From: Burkholderiaceae bacterium
GTDB taxonomy: Bacteria; Pseudomonadota; Gammaproteobacteria; Burkholderiales; Burkholderiaceae_B
Assembly (NCBI GenBank): GCA_004322135.1
Contig: SCSG01000045.1
Location: 53,639 to 117,638 of the forward strand
Reading direction: 5' to 3'
DNA length: 64,000 nucleotides
The position numbers were made by a program, and so were the translations under genes. The notes below the pieces were generated by a model. That model saw only the letters and a program-made list of their open reading frames with translations, made no database searches and had not been told where the DNA came from. How positions within the stretch are numbered: position 1 is the first letter of the stretch; every line of letters starts with the position of its first letter. Shown here piece after piece: positions 20,178 through 29,999 of the stretch.

Positions 20178-22595
20178 ATGCAAGCAGATCAGTCAGGCCA
20201 ACGGCACGTGGGCAAAGTCGCGGTATGTGGGGCAGGGGTGATGGGTGCGCAAATAGCGGCCCACTGCGTCAACGCCGGTGTGCCCGTCCTGTTGTTCGAC
20301 TTGCCGGCCAAAGAAGGCGACAAGAACGGCATCGTCAACCGCGCCATTGCCGGACTCAGGAAAATGAACCCCGCGCCGCTGGGTGCGCCCGAATTGGCCA
20401 ATGCCATTACACCGGCCAATTACGATGACGATCTTCCGCGCCTGGCGGAATGCGATCTTGTCATCGAAGCCATTGCCGAGCGCATGGACTGGAAGCTGGA
20501 CCTATATAAAAAGCTGGCGCCCTTCATCAAGCCCGGTGCCATCGTTGCCAGCAATACGTCCGGGCTTTCGATTACCGAGCTTGCCAAGGTCTTGCCCGAA
20601 GAATTGCGGCATCGCTTCAGCGGTGTGCACTTCTTTAATCCGCCGCGCTACATGCCGCTGGTGGAACTCATCCCCACGTCCGACACCGAGCCTGCCCTCA
20701 TCGACTTGCTTGAAACGTTCCTTACTTCACAGTTGGGCAAGAGCGTGGTGCGTGCCAAGGACACGCCCAATTTCGTGGGCAATCGCATTGGAGTTTTCGG
20801 TCTGCTTTCCGTGTTTGCGCAGGCCAAAAAATTCGAGTTGCCCGTCGATCTGGTCGATGATCTGACCGGAACGCGCCTGGGGCGCGCCAAATCGGGCTCG
20901 TTCCGTACGGCCGATGTGGTGGGCCTGGACACCATGGTCCACGTGGTTGCCACCATGCATGACCAGCTGCCCAATGATCCCTTCTATCCGTATTTCGAGT
21001 TGCCGCCTTTGGTGGCGGCGCTTATCGAGAAAGGCGCGCTTGGCCAGAAATCCGGCGCAGGCTTTTATCGCAAGGAAGGCAAAGCTATTCTGCGCATCGA
21101 CTTTGCCACGGGCGAATACGTGCCGGCCGACAGCAAGGTCGATGACACCGTTGCCGCCATACTGGCCGAGCGCGACGCGGCCAAGCGCCTGCAGGTCTTG
21201 CGCTCGTCCGAGCATCCGCAGGCCCAGTTTGTATGGGCCGTGCTGCGCGATGCATTCCATTACGCGGCGGTGCATCTGGCCGACATTGCCGATAACGCCC
21301 GTCAGGTCGATCAGGCCATGGTGTGGGGCTTCGGCCACAAGCAGGGTCCGTTCGAAATATGGCAGGCCGCCGGCTGGCAACAGGTTGCAAAATGGGTGGC
21401 CGACGACATCACCAATGGGTTGGCGCTTTCCAGCGAACCACTGCCCGGTTGGGCAACCAGCGGGCCGGTGTGGGAAGCAGGGGGTGTGCATACGGCCAAG
21501 GGTTCGTGGAACCCGCACACAGAATCTTTCCAGCCGCGCAGCAACCTGCCCGTGTACAGCCGTCAAGTGGCTGCGCCGCGTCTGGTGGGTGAGTCGTCCA
21601 GCCTTGGCGAAACAGTTGTGTTCGAAGACGACGCCGTTCGCTGCTTTACGCTGCCTGCGCCGCACCCGTCCGACGTGCTGCTGCTGTCGTTCAAGACCAA
21701 AATGCATACGCTCAGTCAGGGCGTCATCCAGGGCATCGTGCATGGGGTTGAAATCGCCGAGGGCTCGTTCAAGGCGCTCGTCATCGGTCAGTTGTCCGAG
21801 CCGTTCTCGGCCGGAGCCGACCTCAAATCCATGTTGCCCCTCTTTGCTCAGGGCGGCGTCAAGGCAGTCGAGCCGGTCGAGCGTGCCATGCAGGACATGG
21901 TTCAGCGGCTGCGCTACGCGCAGGTTCCTGTTGTGGCGGCGCTGGCGGGCATGGCGCTGGGTGGCGGTTGTGAACTTGCCCTGCATTGCGCCAAGCGTGT
22001 GGCGCACTTCGAAACCTATCTGGGTCTGGTAGAGGTTGGGCTCGGTCTGGTTCCCGGCTCGGGCGGGCTGACGCATTTCGCGCGGCGTACCGCGCAGCTG
22101 CAGGCTCAAACTTCAAGCGAAATACCGCTGTTGGCGCTGCTCAAGAATCCGGCTTTGGCGATTGCACGCGCCCAGGTTTCAAGGTCGGCGCCGGATGCGC
22201 GCGACATCGGCTTTCTTCTTCCTTCGGACACGGTGGTCATGAACCGCCACGAGCTGCTTTACGTTGCAGTGCGCGAAGCGGCCATGCTGGCCGAAGCCGG
22301 TTGGCGACCACCCGTACCGGGCGTGTTCCCCGTGGCGGGGCGCGACGCTCTGGCTACGCTCAAGACGCAGCTCGTCAATATGCAGGTGGGCGGGTATATT
22401 TCGCAGCACGACTTCACCGTGGCGGAGAAAATGGCCTATGTATTGTGTGGTGGCGATGTTGATCCAGGATCGCTGGTCAATGACGAATGGATGTTGTCGC
22501 TGGAGCGGCAGGCCTTCCTGGCCCTGCTGGCCGACCCGAAGACGCAAGAGCGCATTACGGGCTTCCTGAAAACCGGCAAACCGGTGCGCAACTAA
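20178..22595 (+). CDS. 3-hydroxyacyl-CoA dehydrogenase / enoyl-CoA hydratase bifunctional protein (FadN-like)
   Basis: NAD-binding VAVCGAGVMGAQIAAHCVNAG, FFNPPRYMPLVELI, followed by crotonase GMALGGGCELALHC. Confidence 0.93.
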   Translation: MQADQSGQRHVGKVAVCGAGVMGAQIAAHCVNAGVPVLLFDLPAKEGDKNGIVNRAIAGLRKMNPAPLGAPELANAITPANYDDDLPRLAECDLVIEAIAERMDWKLDLYKKLAPFIKPGAIVASNTSGLSITELAKVLPEELRHRFSGVHFFNPPRYMPLVELIPTSDTEPALIDLLETFLTSQLGKSVVRAKDTPNFVGNRIGVFGLLSVFAQAKKFELPVDLVDDLTGTRLGRAKSGSFRTADVVGLDTMVHVVATMHDQLPNDPFYPYFELPPLVAALIEKGALGQKSGAGFYRKEGKAILRIDFATGEYVPADSKVDDTVAAILAERDAAKRLQVLRSSEHPQAQFVWAVLRDAFHYAAVHLADIADNARQVDQAMVWGFGHKQGPFEIWQAAGWQQVAKWVADDITNGLALSSEPLPGWATSGPVWEAGGVHTAKGSWNPHTESFQPRSNLPVYSRQVAAPRLVGESSSLGETVVFEDDAVRCFTLPAPHPSDVLLLSFKTKMHTLSQGVIQGIVHGVEIAEGSFKALVIGQLSEPFSAGADLKSMLPLFAQGGVKAVEPVERAMQDMVQRLRYAQVPVVAALAGMALGGGCELALHCAKRVAHFETYLGLVEVGLGLVPGSGGLTHFARRTAQLQAQTSSEIPLLALLKNPALAIARAQVSRSAPDARDIGFLLPSDTVVMNRHELLYVAVREAAMLAEAGWRPPVPGVFPVAGRDALATLKTQLVNMQVGGYISQHDFTVAEKMAYVLCGGDVDPGSLVNDEWMLSLERQAFLALLADPKTQERITGFLKTGKPVRN

Positions 22596-22605
22596 GGAGA
22601 TCGTC

Positions 22606-23802
22606 ATGACATCATTGCAACAGGCTTACATCGTAGCGGCCACACGCAGCCCCATTGGCAAGGCTCCGCATGGTGCGCTCTCGCACTACCGGCCCGACGA
22701 CCTTCTGGCGCGTGTCATACAGGGCATGTTGGCCCAGGTGCCCAATCTGGATCCTGCGGCCATCGAAGACGCCATCGTAGGCTGCGCCATGCCCGAAGGC
22801 TCGCAAGGATTCAATGTGGCGCGCATGGGTGTGTTGCTGGCGGGGCTGCCCAACACGGTGCCGGGCGTCACGATCAACCGCTTCTGCTCGTCTGGCCTTA
22901 CAGCCATCGCCATGGCGGCCGACCGCATTCGTGTGGGCGAGTCCGACATCATCATTGCGGCCGGCACCGAATCCATGAGCCAGGTCCCTATCATTGGCGT
23001 CACGACCAGTTTCAGTCCACAGATTTTCGCGCGCGACGAGAACATTGGTATTGCCTACGGCATGGGCGCAACCGCCGAACAGGTGGCGCAGCGCTGGAAG
23101 GTCTCGCGCGAGGATCAGGACGCGTTTGCATTGAAGTCACACCAGCGCGCGCTGGCCGGGCAAAAGGCGGGCGAGTTCAACGACGAGACCCTGCCCATTG
23201 ACGTCACCCGCCGTATTCCCGATCTGGCTGCCGACATCATTACCGAAAAGCACATCATGTTTTCGCGCGACGAAGGTGTGCGCGCCGACACCAGCCTTGA
23301 AGCCCTGGCCCGCCTGCGTCCGGTGTTTGCCGCCAAAGGCAGCGTTACCGCCGGCAACAGCTCGCAAATGTCCGACGGTGCTGGCGCCTTGCTGGTGGTG
23401 TCCGAGCGTGCGCTTAAAGAGCACAACCTCACGCCGCTGGCCCGTTTCGTTTCGTTTGCTGTGCGTGGCGTACCGCCAGAAATCATGGGCATAGGCCCCA
23501 AGTTCGCCATTCCGCGCGTGTTGAAAGTGGCGGGGTTGAAGCAGGACCAGATGGGTTGGATAGAACTGAACGAAGCCTTTGCCGCGCAGACGCTGGCCGT
23601 CATCCGCGACCTTGACCTCAACCCCGAAGTCGTCAATCCGCTGGGCGGCGCCATTGCCATGGGCCACCCGCTGGGCGCCACCGGCGCCATCCGCTCGGCC
23701 ACCACCATCTACGCCATGCGCCGCCATAATCTGAAATATGGCTTGGTCACCATGTGCATCGGTACCGGCATGGGGGCAGCGGGAATTTTCGAGCGAACTT
23801 AG
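22606..23802 (+). CDS. Acetyl-CoA C-acyltransferase (thiolase)
   Basis: NRFCSSGLTAIAMAA catalytic Cys region, NPLGGAIAMGHPLGATGA, MCIGTGMGAAGIFE. Confidence 0.95.
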   Translation: MTSLQQAYIVAATRSPIGKAPHGALSHYRPDDLLARVIQGMLAQVPNLDPAAIEDAIVGCAMPEGSQGFNVARMGVLLAGLPNTVPGVTINRFCSSGLTAIAMAADRIRVGESDIIIAAGTESMSQVPIIGVTTSFSPQIFARDENIGIAYGMGATAEQVAQRWKVSREDQDAFALKSHQRALAGQKAGEFNDETLPIDVTRRIPDLAADIITEKHIMFSRDEGVRADTSLEALARLRPVFAAKGSVTAGNSSQMSDGAGALLVVSERALKEHNLTPLARFVSFAVRGVPPEIMGIGPKFAIPRVLKVAGLKQDQMGWIELNEAFAAQTLAVIRDLDLNPEVVNPLGGAIAMGHPLGATGAIRSATTIYAMRRHNLKYGLVTMCIGTGMGAAGIFERT

Positions 23803-23817
23803 GGTAACGCCCGCGAC

Positions 23818-24591
23818 TCAACTTGCGGCATGGGACGCTTCGGTATAGCCCAATAGCGCCGACAGTTTGGTGGATTCACCCGCGAGCAGCTGTACCAGGT
23901 GTTTGAGAGTCCGCCGGCCCAATCGGACCTCTGGCCCAAACACCCCTATGGATCCAGCAACGGCACCCGTGCGGTCGAAGAATGGAACTGCAATTGCAGT
24001 AGCCCCCGAAATTAACTCATTATGGCTACTCGCGTAGCCGTATTTTCGCGTTTCCGCAAGCTTTGCCTCCAGAGCCATTGGATCGAGCCCGGACTGTAAG
24101 GCTTCGTTCGCCGCCTCTTGGGGTATGGAGTCCATATACGCCAGGATGGCACGCCCGCTGGCTCCGCGCGTGATGAGCTCGGTATATCCGACTCCCCGCT
24201 TGAAGCTTAAGGGCTGGGGACTGGGGAGTTCGGCAATGCACAGGCGAAGATGCCCTTGCGGTACGAACATGGCGACAGTCTCTCCAGTTTGCTCCCAAAT
24301 GCGACGGAGGACCGGTTGCGCCATCATTGCCAGGTCAAGGCTTGAGGTCCAGACATGCGCCAACTTTGCGACTGATGGCCCTAGACGAAACCGCTGGGGG
24401 TCTCCTATGGAATCAACGAAACCATGCTCTTGCAATGTATAGAGCAAGCGGTAAAGCGTTGGCCGCGACAGGTCCACGCGCTTCAGTAATTCGCCGGCGG
24501 AGAGTTCTGCATTTTGAGGATCGAAAGCGAGCAGGATTTCCAGCGCGCGGCCCACTGCGCGCACGTTGTCACTTTTGTCTGCGGTTGCCAT
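23818..24591 (-). CDS. IclR family transcriptional regulator
   Basis: N-terminal wHTH AELSAGELLKRVDLSRPTLYRLLYTLQEHGFV; effector domain ...GASGRAILAYMDS..., GSIGVFGPEVRL; divergent from dioxygenase operon. Confidence 0.92.
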   Translation of the reverse strand: MATADKSDNVRAVGRALEILLAFDPQNAELSAGELLKRVDLSRPTLYRLLYTLQEHGFVDSIGDPQRFRLGPSVAKLAHVWTSSLDLAMMAQPVLRRIWEQTGETVAMFVPQGHLRLCIAELPSPQPLSFKRGVGYTELITRGASGRAILAYMDSIPQEAANEALQSGLDPMALEAKLAETRKYGYASSHNELISGATAIAVPFFDRTGAVAGSIGVFGPEVRLGRRTLKHLVQLLAGESTKLSALLGYTEASHAAS

Positions 24592-24964
24592 AGTGTGTTG
24601 TTCCAGAGAGGGGGCAATATAGTTGAGTGTTCACTAGATGAGCATGTCGAATGTTAACCGGTCGTACCCTTTGTCACGCCGAGTTGGAGATTTTCGGGCG
24701 CTGACTAACTGTCTATGTCCTTACGTGGCAGCCAGACCAAGTGGTTGTTGAATAGAATGCACCTTATCTTTATGTTCAGTCAATGATTGTAATATCCACC
24801 TGATGGATTTGTGGACAAAGAAGAACACGCCCCAGCTGCTAACCCATCAACGCGCGCATGCGGGCACGCTGTTTAACCGGATTAGCTGCTGTTGGTGAGT
24901 AATACCCACTATACGCGTGGTCTTTGCGAGCCAGAGCACCCCCCAAAAATCTTCTTGTGCCGCC

Positions 24965-24993
24965 TTGACAAGTTTCTTTCATATCCATAGAAT
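24965..24993 (+). promoter_or_regulatory. Putative sigma70 promoter for the dioxygenase operon: TTGACA-N17-TAGAAT
   Basis: TTGACA at 24965-24970, TAGAAT at 24988-24993, 17-nt spacer; long leader (~240 nt) to the first ORF. Confidence 0.5.
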
Positions 24994-24996
24994 GGA
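24984..24996. promoter_or_regulatory. Putative palindromic operator TCCATAGAATGGA overlapping the -10 box
   Basis: 5-bp perfect arms TCCAT/ATGGA, 3-nt centre; related element at 34374-34386 and, on the opposite strand, 34255-34267. Confidence 0.45.
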
Positions 24997-25233
24997 CAAT
25001 AATCTCATATTACGAACAAGTGATAGATGGCATTAAGAGCAGGCAGAAAAGGCTCGCGGCCGGAAGATAAGCATTCGCAACAGCTTGCGTGACCTGGCCG
25101 GGTAGTTTGCCGGTCGTAGCGCTGTGACGTGATTGGTGCGTATTGTTGGTGCTGGTTGGCCGCTGGTTGGCTACGGCATCAACGTGCGGACCATCGTGGC
25201 AATCGGTGATGGCGGATTACAGAGAGACAGAAA

Positions 25234-26235
25234 ATGGGTGGTGTTCCAATAACACTTCTATTTGCGGACGGCGTGTCGCGCCGAATCGAGGCACAGCTCG
25301 GTGAAAGCGTAGTAAGTGCCGCTGAAAATGCCGGATTAACGCTGTTGACGGACTGTAGTAACGGGCAGTGCGGCACTTGTGCCGCCAGCCTCGTCGCGGG
25401 TTCGCTTGAGTTAGGGAATTACGACAAGGCCGTTCTGCCGGATAGCGATCGCTTGAATGGTGCGGTTCTGACCTGTATTTCGCGGGTGACCGGGCCTTGT
25501 GTGGTGGAGTTTCCCTATGACTCTTCCGAGGCACTTACGGAAGAAGCTCCTCCGATTGATGGTTGCATTGCTACGCTGGAACAGGTGGCGGCAGAAACAA
25601 TGTTGCTCGAAATAGATGTCTCTGATCCAGTTGATTTCGAGCCTGGTCAATATGTTCGTCTGCAGCCACCCGGCGCCGAAGAGTGGAGATCCTATTCCAT
25701 GGCCAGCTGTTCGAATGCGCGACGGCTGGCCTTTTATGTACGGTTGGTGGACGGAGGACGCTTCTCCACTTGGCTGAAAGAATCAGCGCAGGTGGGGGAT
25801 GGCCTGGAAATTACCGAGCCACACGGAAGCTTCTTTTTGCGGCGGGAGCCTCGTCCTCGGCTATTTATCGCAGGCGGCACGGGCCTGGCCCCATTCCTCT
25901 CCATGCTGGAGTCCATTGCGGGTGACCCGGAGCTAGGTCAAATACCCACGACGTTGCTCGTAGGAGTACGTACCGGGAGGCATCTATTTGCCTTGCAGCA
26001 ACTCGAATCTCTGCGGCAACGCATTCCGTCTCTCACGGTTCAATATGCAGCAGAGCAAGATCCGGTCGACAACTGCCACAGTGGCTATGCAACCGAGTTG
26101 ATTACTTCGATGGAGGTGCCAGGAGATACGCGCGTTTATCTCTGTGGACCCCCCGCAATGGTGGAAGCCGGGCGAACCGCTGCGGAGGCGGCTGGTTTGC
26201 CGCGACGTGACATGCTTTGCGAACGCTTCAATTGA
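25234..26235 (+). CDS. Ring-hydroxylating dioxygenase reductase (plant-type [2Fe-2S] ferredoxin + FAD/NAD-binding domains, BenC-like)
   Basis: CSNGQCGTCAASLVAG ferredoxin motif; RSYSMASC flavin motif; GGTGLAPFLSML; YLCGPPAMVEAG. Confidence 0.9.
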   Translation: MGGVPITLLFADGVSRRIEAQLGESVVSAAENAGLTLLTDCSNGQCGTCAASLVAGSLELGNYDKAVLPDSDRLNGAVLTCISRVTGPCVVEFPYDSSEALTEEAPPIDGCIATLEQVAAETMLLEIDVSDPVDFEPGQYVRLQPPGAEEWRSYSMASCSNARRLAFYVRLVDGGRFSTWLKESAQVGDGLEITEPHGSFFLRREPRPRLFIAGGTGLAPFLSMLESIAGDPELGQIPTTLLVGVRTGRHLFALQQLESLRQRIPSLTVQYAAEQDPVDNCHSGYATELITSMEVPGDTRVYLCGPPAMVEAGRTAAEAAGLPRRDMLCERFN

Positions 26236-26269
26236 CGCTATTGCACTCTTACTTACTTAGGATCTTATC

Positions 26270-27625
26270 GTGAATTCAACAATCTATGACGGCATGGTCG
26301 ACCTGAAGAAAGGGGCGATCAGCCGGGAGATTTTCTCCAGCAAGGAAATTTTTGACGAGGAACTGGAAAAGGTATTCACGCGTGCCTGGTTGTTTGTCGG
26401 GCATGAAAGCCAGATCCCGAACCCCGGTGATTTTTTCGCTTCTCGTATGGGGGCAGAACCGGTCATCCTGACACGAGACAAGAAAAAGAAAGTACACGTG
26501 TTTCTTAATTCCTGCCGTCATCGAGGTATGAAAGTCTGTCAGTACGACTATGGAAACACACAACTCTTCACTTGCCCATACCATAGCTGGAGCTACACAA
26601 CTGAAGGAAAGTTGTTTGGGGTGCCTCAGTACAAAAACATTTACGAAGGGTCTCTGAACAAGGGAGACTGGTCGCTTATCGAGGTACCGAAAATTACCAC
26701 CTACAAGGGAACAGTCTGGGCCAGTTGGGATGAGAACGCTCCAGAGTTTCTAACTTATTTGGGCGATGCCAAAACCCATCTGGATCTGGCGCTCGACTGC
26801 CGTGATGGGCGCGAAGGCGGGTCTGAGGTTCTCTTCGGTGTGCATAAATGGATTATCCCCTGTAACTGGAAATTCGCCGCCGAGAACTTTCTGGGAGACA
26901 CCTATCACAACGTTAGTCATCGGTCCGTCGATTTAATAGGCATTGGGCCTAGCGCGGAACAAGGTGTTAAAGGCAGGCGGGATAACGAACTGGAGTATGC
27001 AAAGCACCTCTGGGTGAATTTTCCTGCGGGTCATGGTGTGCACAGTGCAATCGTCCCGGAAGACACTCCGTTTGTTGATACGTTTCAGAACAATAAAGTC
27101 ATCGCTGAGTATTTCCGTTATTGCCACGAAGAGCGCAAGCGGCGCTTGGGAGCAGAACGTAGTCGATTGGTACCGTTTGTGGGTACGATTTATCCCAACG
27201 TTTCCTATCACGGGAAGCAGCCGCGCAGCCTCTGCGTCTGGCATCCGCATGGCCCCGAGACGACGGAAGCCTGGCGGTTCTTCCTGGTCGATGCCGATGC
27301 TCCTCAGGAAGTCAAGGATTTCCTGCGCCATTACTATATGCGCTATTCCGGCCCGGCGGGCATGACCGAGCAGGATGATATGGAGAACTGGAACTCCGCT
27401 ACGGCAGGTAGCCGCGGCGTAATTGCCAAGCGCTATCCCTATAACTACCAGCAATCTCTGGGTAAGGTGACGACCGAGGGCCCGGTTGCCGGTAATGTCA
27501 GCCTCCAAATCAGTGAGGAAAACCCGCGGCAGTACTATCGCCGATGGAGAGACTACATGAAGGGATCTGATTGGGATACGCTCCTGGGTCGCCACGATAG
27601 TGGTCCTGCAAGTGTGGCGGGTTGA
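26270..27625 (+). CDS. Aromatic ring-hydroxylating dioxygenase alpha (large) subunit
   Basis: Rieske CRHRGMKVCQYDYGNTQLFTCPYHSWSYTTEGKL; mononuclear Fe region NFLGDTYHNVSHR. Confidence 0.95.
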   Translation: MNSTIYDGMVDLKKGAISREIFSSKEIFDEELEKVFTRAWLFVGHESQIPNPGDFFASRMGAEPVILTRDKKKKVHVFLNSCRHRGMKVCQYDYGNTQLFTCPYHSWSYTTEGKLFGVPQYKNIYEGSLNKGDWSLIEVPKITTYKGTVWASWDENAPEFLTYLGDAKTHLDLALDCRDGREGGSEVLFGVHKWIIPCNWKFAAENFLGDTYHNVSHRSVDLIGIGPSAEQGVKGRRDNELEYAKHLWVNFPAGHGVHSAIVPEDTPFVDTFQNNKVIAEYFRYCHEERKRRLGAERSRLVPFVGTIYPNVSYHGKQPRSLCVWHPHGPETTEAWRFFLVDADAPQEVKDFLRHYYMRYSGPAGMTEQDDMENWNSATAGSRGVIAKRYPYNYQQSLGKVTTEGPVAGNVSLQISEENPRQYYRRWRDYMKGSDWDTLLGRHDSGPASVAG

Positions 27626-27630
27626 GCGTT

Positions 27631-28434
27631 ATGAAGTGGGATCAGGTAACCATTGTGTCCGGGGGTACTTTCGGACTGGGTCTGAGTATTTCCTTGAATC
27701 TGGCGCGTCGTGGTCACGCGGTGGTTGCATTTGGGTTGGCGCAGCCCCAGGTTTCCAGCATAGCCAAGGGTCTTGACACGTTAAAGGATGCCGCCGAGCG
27801 CGAAGGCCTGTCTGACAGGATCGATATCCTGGAAGCCGACGTTTCGTCGGAGTTGGACGTTGAGCGAGTGGTCGATGACGCGGTGACGCGTTTCGGCCAT
27901 GTCAATGGGCTAGTGAACAATGCGGCTATCGGGCCGTTGGGCACGGTCCTGACCACAGACCCAAAAATAGTGGATCGAATTCTCGCGGTCAATGTCAAAG
28001 GCCCGTTTCTAACGGCGCGGGCGGTGATCCCGCATATGAAGCGACATGGGGGCGGCTCGATCGTCAATATCGGGTCTGGTGCTGGCTACGGAAAACCCAA
28101 CATGGCAGCGTACGCCGCTAGCAAAGGTGCATTGCTTGCGCTCTCCGCAGCCATGGCCTACGACCATTTCCATGATCACGTCCGTGTAAATGTGGCCATA
28201 CCGGGGGGCGGCGGCATTATTTCCGGCATGAGCCTGGGCCGCTTTGATGGTGATGAAGAAAGGTTCAAACGTAAAGGTGCTGTCGGTACAGTAGCAGGTC
28301 GTTCGGCCACTGGTGAAGACTTGGCCAATGTCGTGGCATTTTTGCTTTCCGATCAGGCTCAGACTATTTCCGGCACCGTTATAGATGTCGGCTGTTTTGC
28401 CAGCCAGGGTGGACCTGTGCCTATTCATCCCTGA
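27631..28434 (+). CDS. SDR family oxidoreductase, candidate cis-dihydrodiol dehydrogenase
   Basis: SGGTFGLGLSISL nucleotide site, NNAAIGP, YAASKGAL; position within dioxygenase operon. Confidence 0.85.
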   Translation: MKWDQVTIVSGGTFGLGLSISLNLARRGHAVVAFGLAQPQVSSIAKGLDTLKDAAEREGLSDRIDILEADVSSELDVERVVDDAVTRFGHVNGLVNNAAIGPLGTVLTTDPKIVDRILAVNVKGPFLTARAVIPHMKRHGGGSIVNIGSGAGYGKPNMAAYAASKGALLALSAAMAYDHFHDHVRVNVAIPGGGGIISGMSLGRFDGDEERFKRKGAVGTVAGRSATGEDLANVVAFLLSDQAQTISGTVIDVGCFASQGGPVPIHP

Positions 28435-28454
28435 CACGCAAAAAGGAGATTGCA

Positions 28455-29039
28455 ATGATTGAAGCTGTGCAAGAAGCTCAGACTGGGACAAAGTCTGCTG
28501 TGGTTCGTGATGCGCGTTATTACGAGCTGAAGCGTGAAATTGAAGAGCATTATTACGACGAGTGCGAGATGCTTGACACGCGCCGTTTTCAGGAGTGGCT
28601 TGACACCCTGGCTGAGGATCTCGTGTATTTCATGCCTATGACATTCAATGTCAAGTTCGGTACGCACGAGCAAAAAGAACGAACACGACTCGAGAAGGAT
28701 ATGAGTTGGTTCAACGAAGGAAAGTGGACCTTGACCAAGCGGGCCGAGCAGATCATGACTGGGGTTCACTGGGCAGAAGAGCCTTTATCCAGGCTGTGCA
28801 GATTGGTAACCAACGTACAACTGACGGCCATTGAGAAAAACGAGGCGGGTCAGGATGAAGTCAGCACGCGTTGCCGGTTCCTGACCTACCAAAATCGCCG
28901 AGAGTATGAGGAATATTTTTTTGCAGGCCAGCGGTACGACCGTCTTCGCCGCGAAGATGGGGTTTGGAAGCTGGTGAGGCGGGAAATCCATCTTCCCCAG
29001 AGCGTTCTTCTGGCCAAGAATCTAACGATGTTCTTCTAG
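28455..29039 (+). CDS. Aromatic ring-hydroxylating dioxygenase beta (small) subunit
   Basis: YDECEMLDTRRFQEWLDTLAEDLVYFMPMTFN, TRCRFLTYQNRREYEEYFFAGQRYDRLRREDGVWKLVRREIHL. Confidence 0.93.
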   Translation: MIEAVQEAQTGTKSAVVRDARYYELKREIEEHYYDECEMLDTRRFQEWLDTLAEDLVYFMPMTFNVKFGTHEQKERTRLEKDMSWFNEGKWTLTKRAEQIMTGVHWAEEPLSRLCRLVTNVQLTAIEKNEAGQDEVSTRCRFLTYQNRREYEEYFFAGQRYDRLRREDGVWKLVRREIHLPQSVLLAKNLTMFF

Positions 29040-29048
29040 GGTGTAGAC

Positions 29049-29264
29049 ATGATACTGAATTTCATGCAATTGACGCCTGGCCAGAAGCTGCGCCTGAAGG
29101 ACGGACGAGTGGCAGAGGTGCTTGAAAATATGGGGGACGGCATATGGGTTCAAGCGAGGTTCCTGGAGCCTGATGGCAAGACCAGAATTGCCGCTGCCAG
29201 CGAGGATGGGGAACTCGTGCATTGTGAAGAGGTCTCTGGGCTGGCCGGCGCGGAACAGCAATGA
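29049..29264 (+). CDS. Small conserved-looking hypothetical protein (71 aa) at the end of the dioxygenase operon
   Basis: Starts 9 nt after the beta-subunit stop; MILNFMQLTPGQKLRLKDGRVAEVLENMGDGIWVQARFLE. Confidence 0.65.
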   Translation: MILNFMQLTPGQKLRLKDGRVAEVLENMGDGIWVQARFLEPDGKTRIAAASEDGELVHCEEVSGLAGAEQQ

Positions 29265-29291
29265 AACCTGAGGCCTCGCTACGCACCCCGG

Positions 29292-29999
29292 CTAACTTAC
29301 GCCAAGCAGCCTTTGAGCCGTCGCACGATCACGTCGGAACGCGGTGGTAGTCGCACTATGTACCAAGATGCCATGGTCCATTATGTGTATCGTGTCAGCG
29401 AGTGCGAAGGCGCTGCGCAGATCCTGCTCGATGAGCAGGACGGTAAGTTCCCCATCCTTACAAAGCGCATGCAGCAGATCGATGATTTGCGTGATGACGG
29501 CAGGCGCGAGCCCATCGGAGGGTTCGTCGAGCAACAGTAGACGCGGATTGCCGAGCAGCGCGCGCCCGATCGCAAGCATCTGCTGCTCGCCACCCGAGAG
29601 TTGATGTCCCCAATTCCTGCGGCGTTCTCGCAACCTGGGGAGCAGATCGTAGACACGGTCGACGGTCCACTGGCCGCGCACCCCACGCACGGCGATACGC
29701 AGATTTTCCTCGACAGTCAGCGCAGCGAAGACCCGACGGCCCTGAGGTACGAGGCCGATGCGATGGCGAGCGATCGCGTGCGCCGGAAGTCCTGCGACAT
29801 CTTCACCATCAATCAACACGGACCCGGCGATCGGTCGGACCATCCCCATAATAGTGTGGACAAATGTCGTCTTGCCAACACCATTGCGGCCCAACAGAGC
29901 GACGATCTGGCCGGGTTCGACGTTCAGGTCGATTCCACGGACGACCTGTCCGGCGCCGTAGCCGGACACCAGTCCGTGGATCTCGAGCAATGTGGTCAT
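29292..29999 (-). CDS. Branched-chain amino acid-type ABC transporter ATP-binding protein (LivF-like)
   Basis: VALLGRNGVGKTT, LSGGEQQMLAIGRALLGNPRLLLLDEPSDGLAP. Confidence 0.92.
   Translation of the reverse strand: MTTLLEIHGLVSGYGAGQVVRGIDLNVEPGQIVALLGRNGVGKTTFVHTIMGMVRPIAGSVLIDGEDVAGLPAHAIARHRIGLVPQGRRVFAALTVEENLRIAVRGVRGQWTVDRVYDLLPRLRERRRNWGHQLSGGEQQMLAIGRALLGNPRLLLLDEPSDGLAPAVITQIIDLLHALCKDGELTVLLIEQDLRSAFALADTIHIMDHGILVHSATTTAFRRDRATAQRLLGVS

Noticed and set aside
20727-22109. 460-aa minus-strand ORF opposite the FadN-like gene
   Set aside because: Shadow ORF, composition and motifs not protein-like
24795-24807. TCCACCTGATGGA as a second IclR operator
   Set aside because: Only one arm is intact (ATGGA); a palindrome this short is expected by chance in a ~640-nt gap, so it is mentioned only as supporting context and not annotated
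25027-25233. Possible decayed coding sequence (MALRAGRKGSRPEDKHSQQLA*, then a frame VRIVGAGWPLVGYGINVRTIV reminiscent of a Rossmann start) before the dioxygenase operon
   Set aside because: Too short, interrupted and ambiguous to call a pseudogene; may simply be leader sequence
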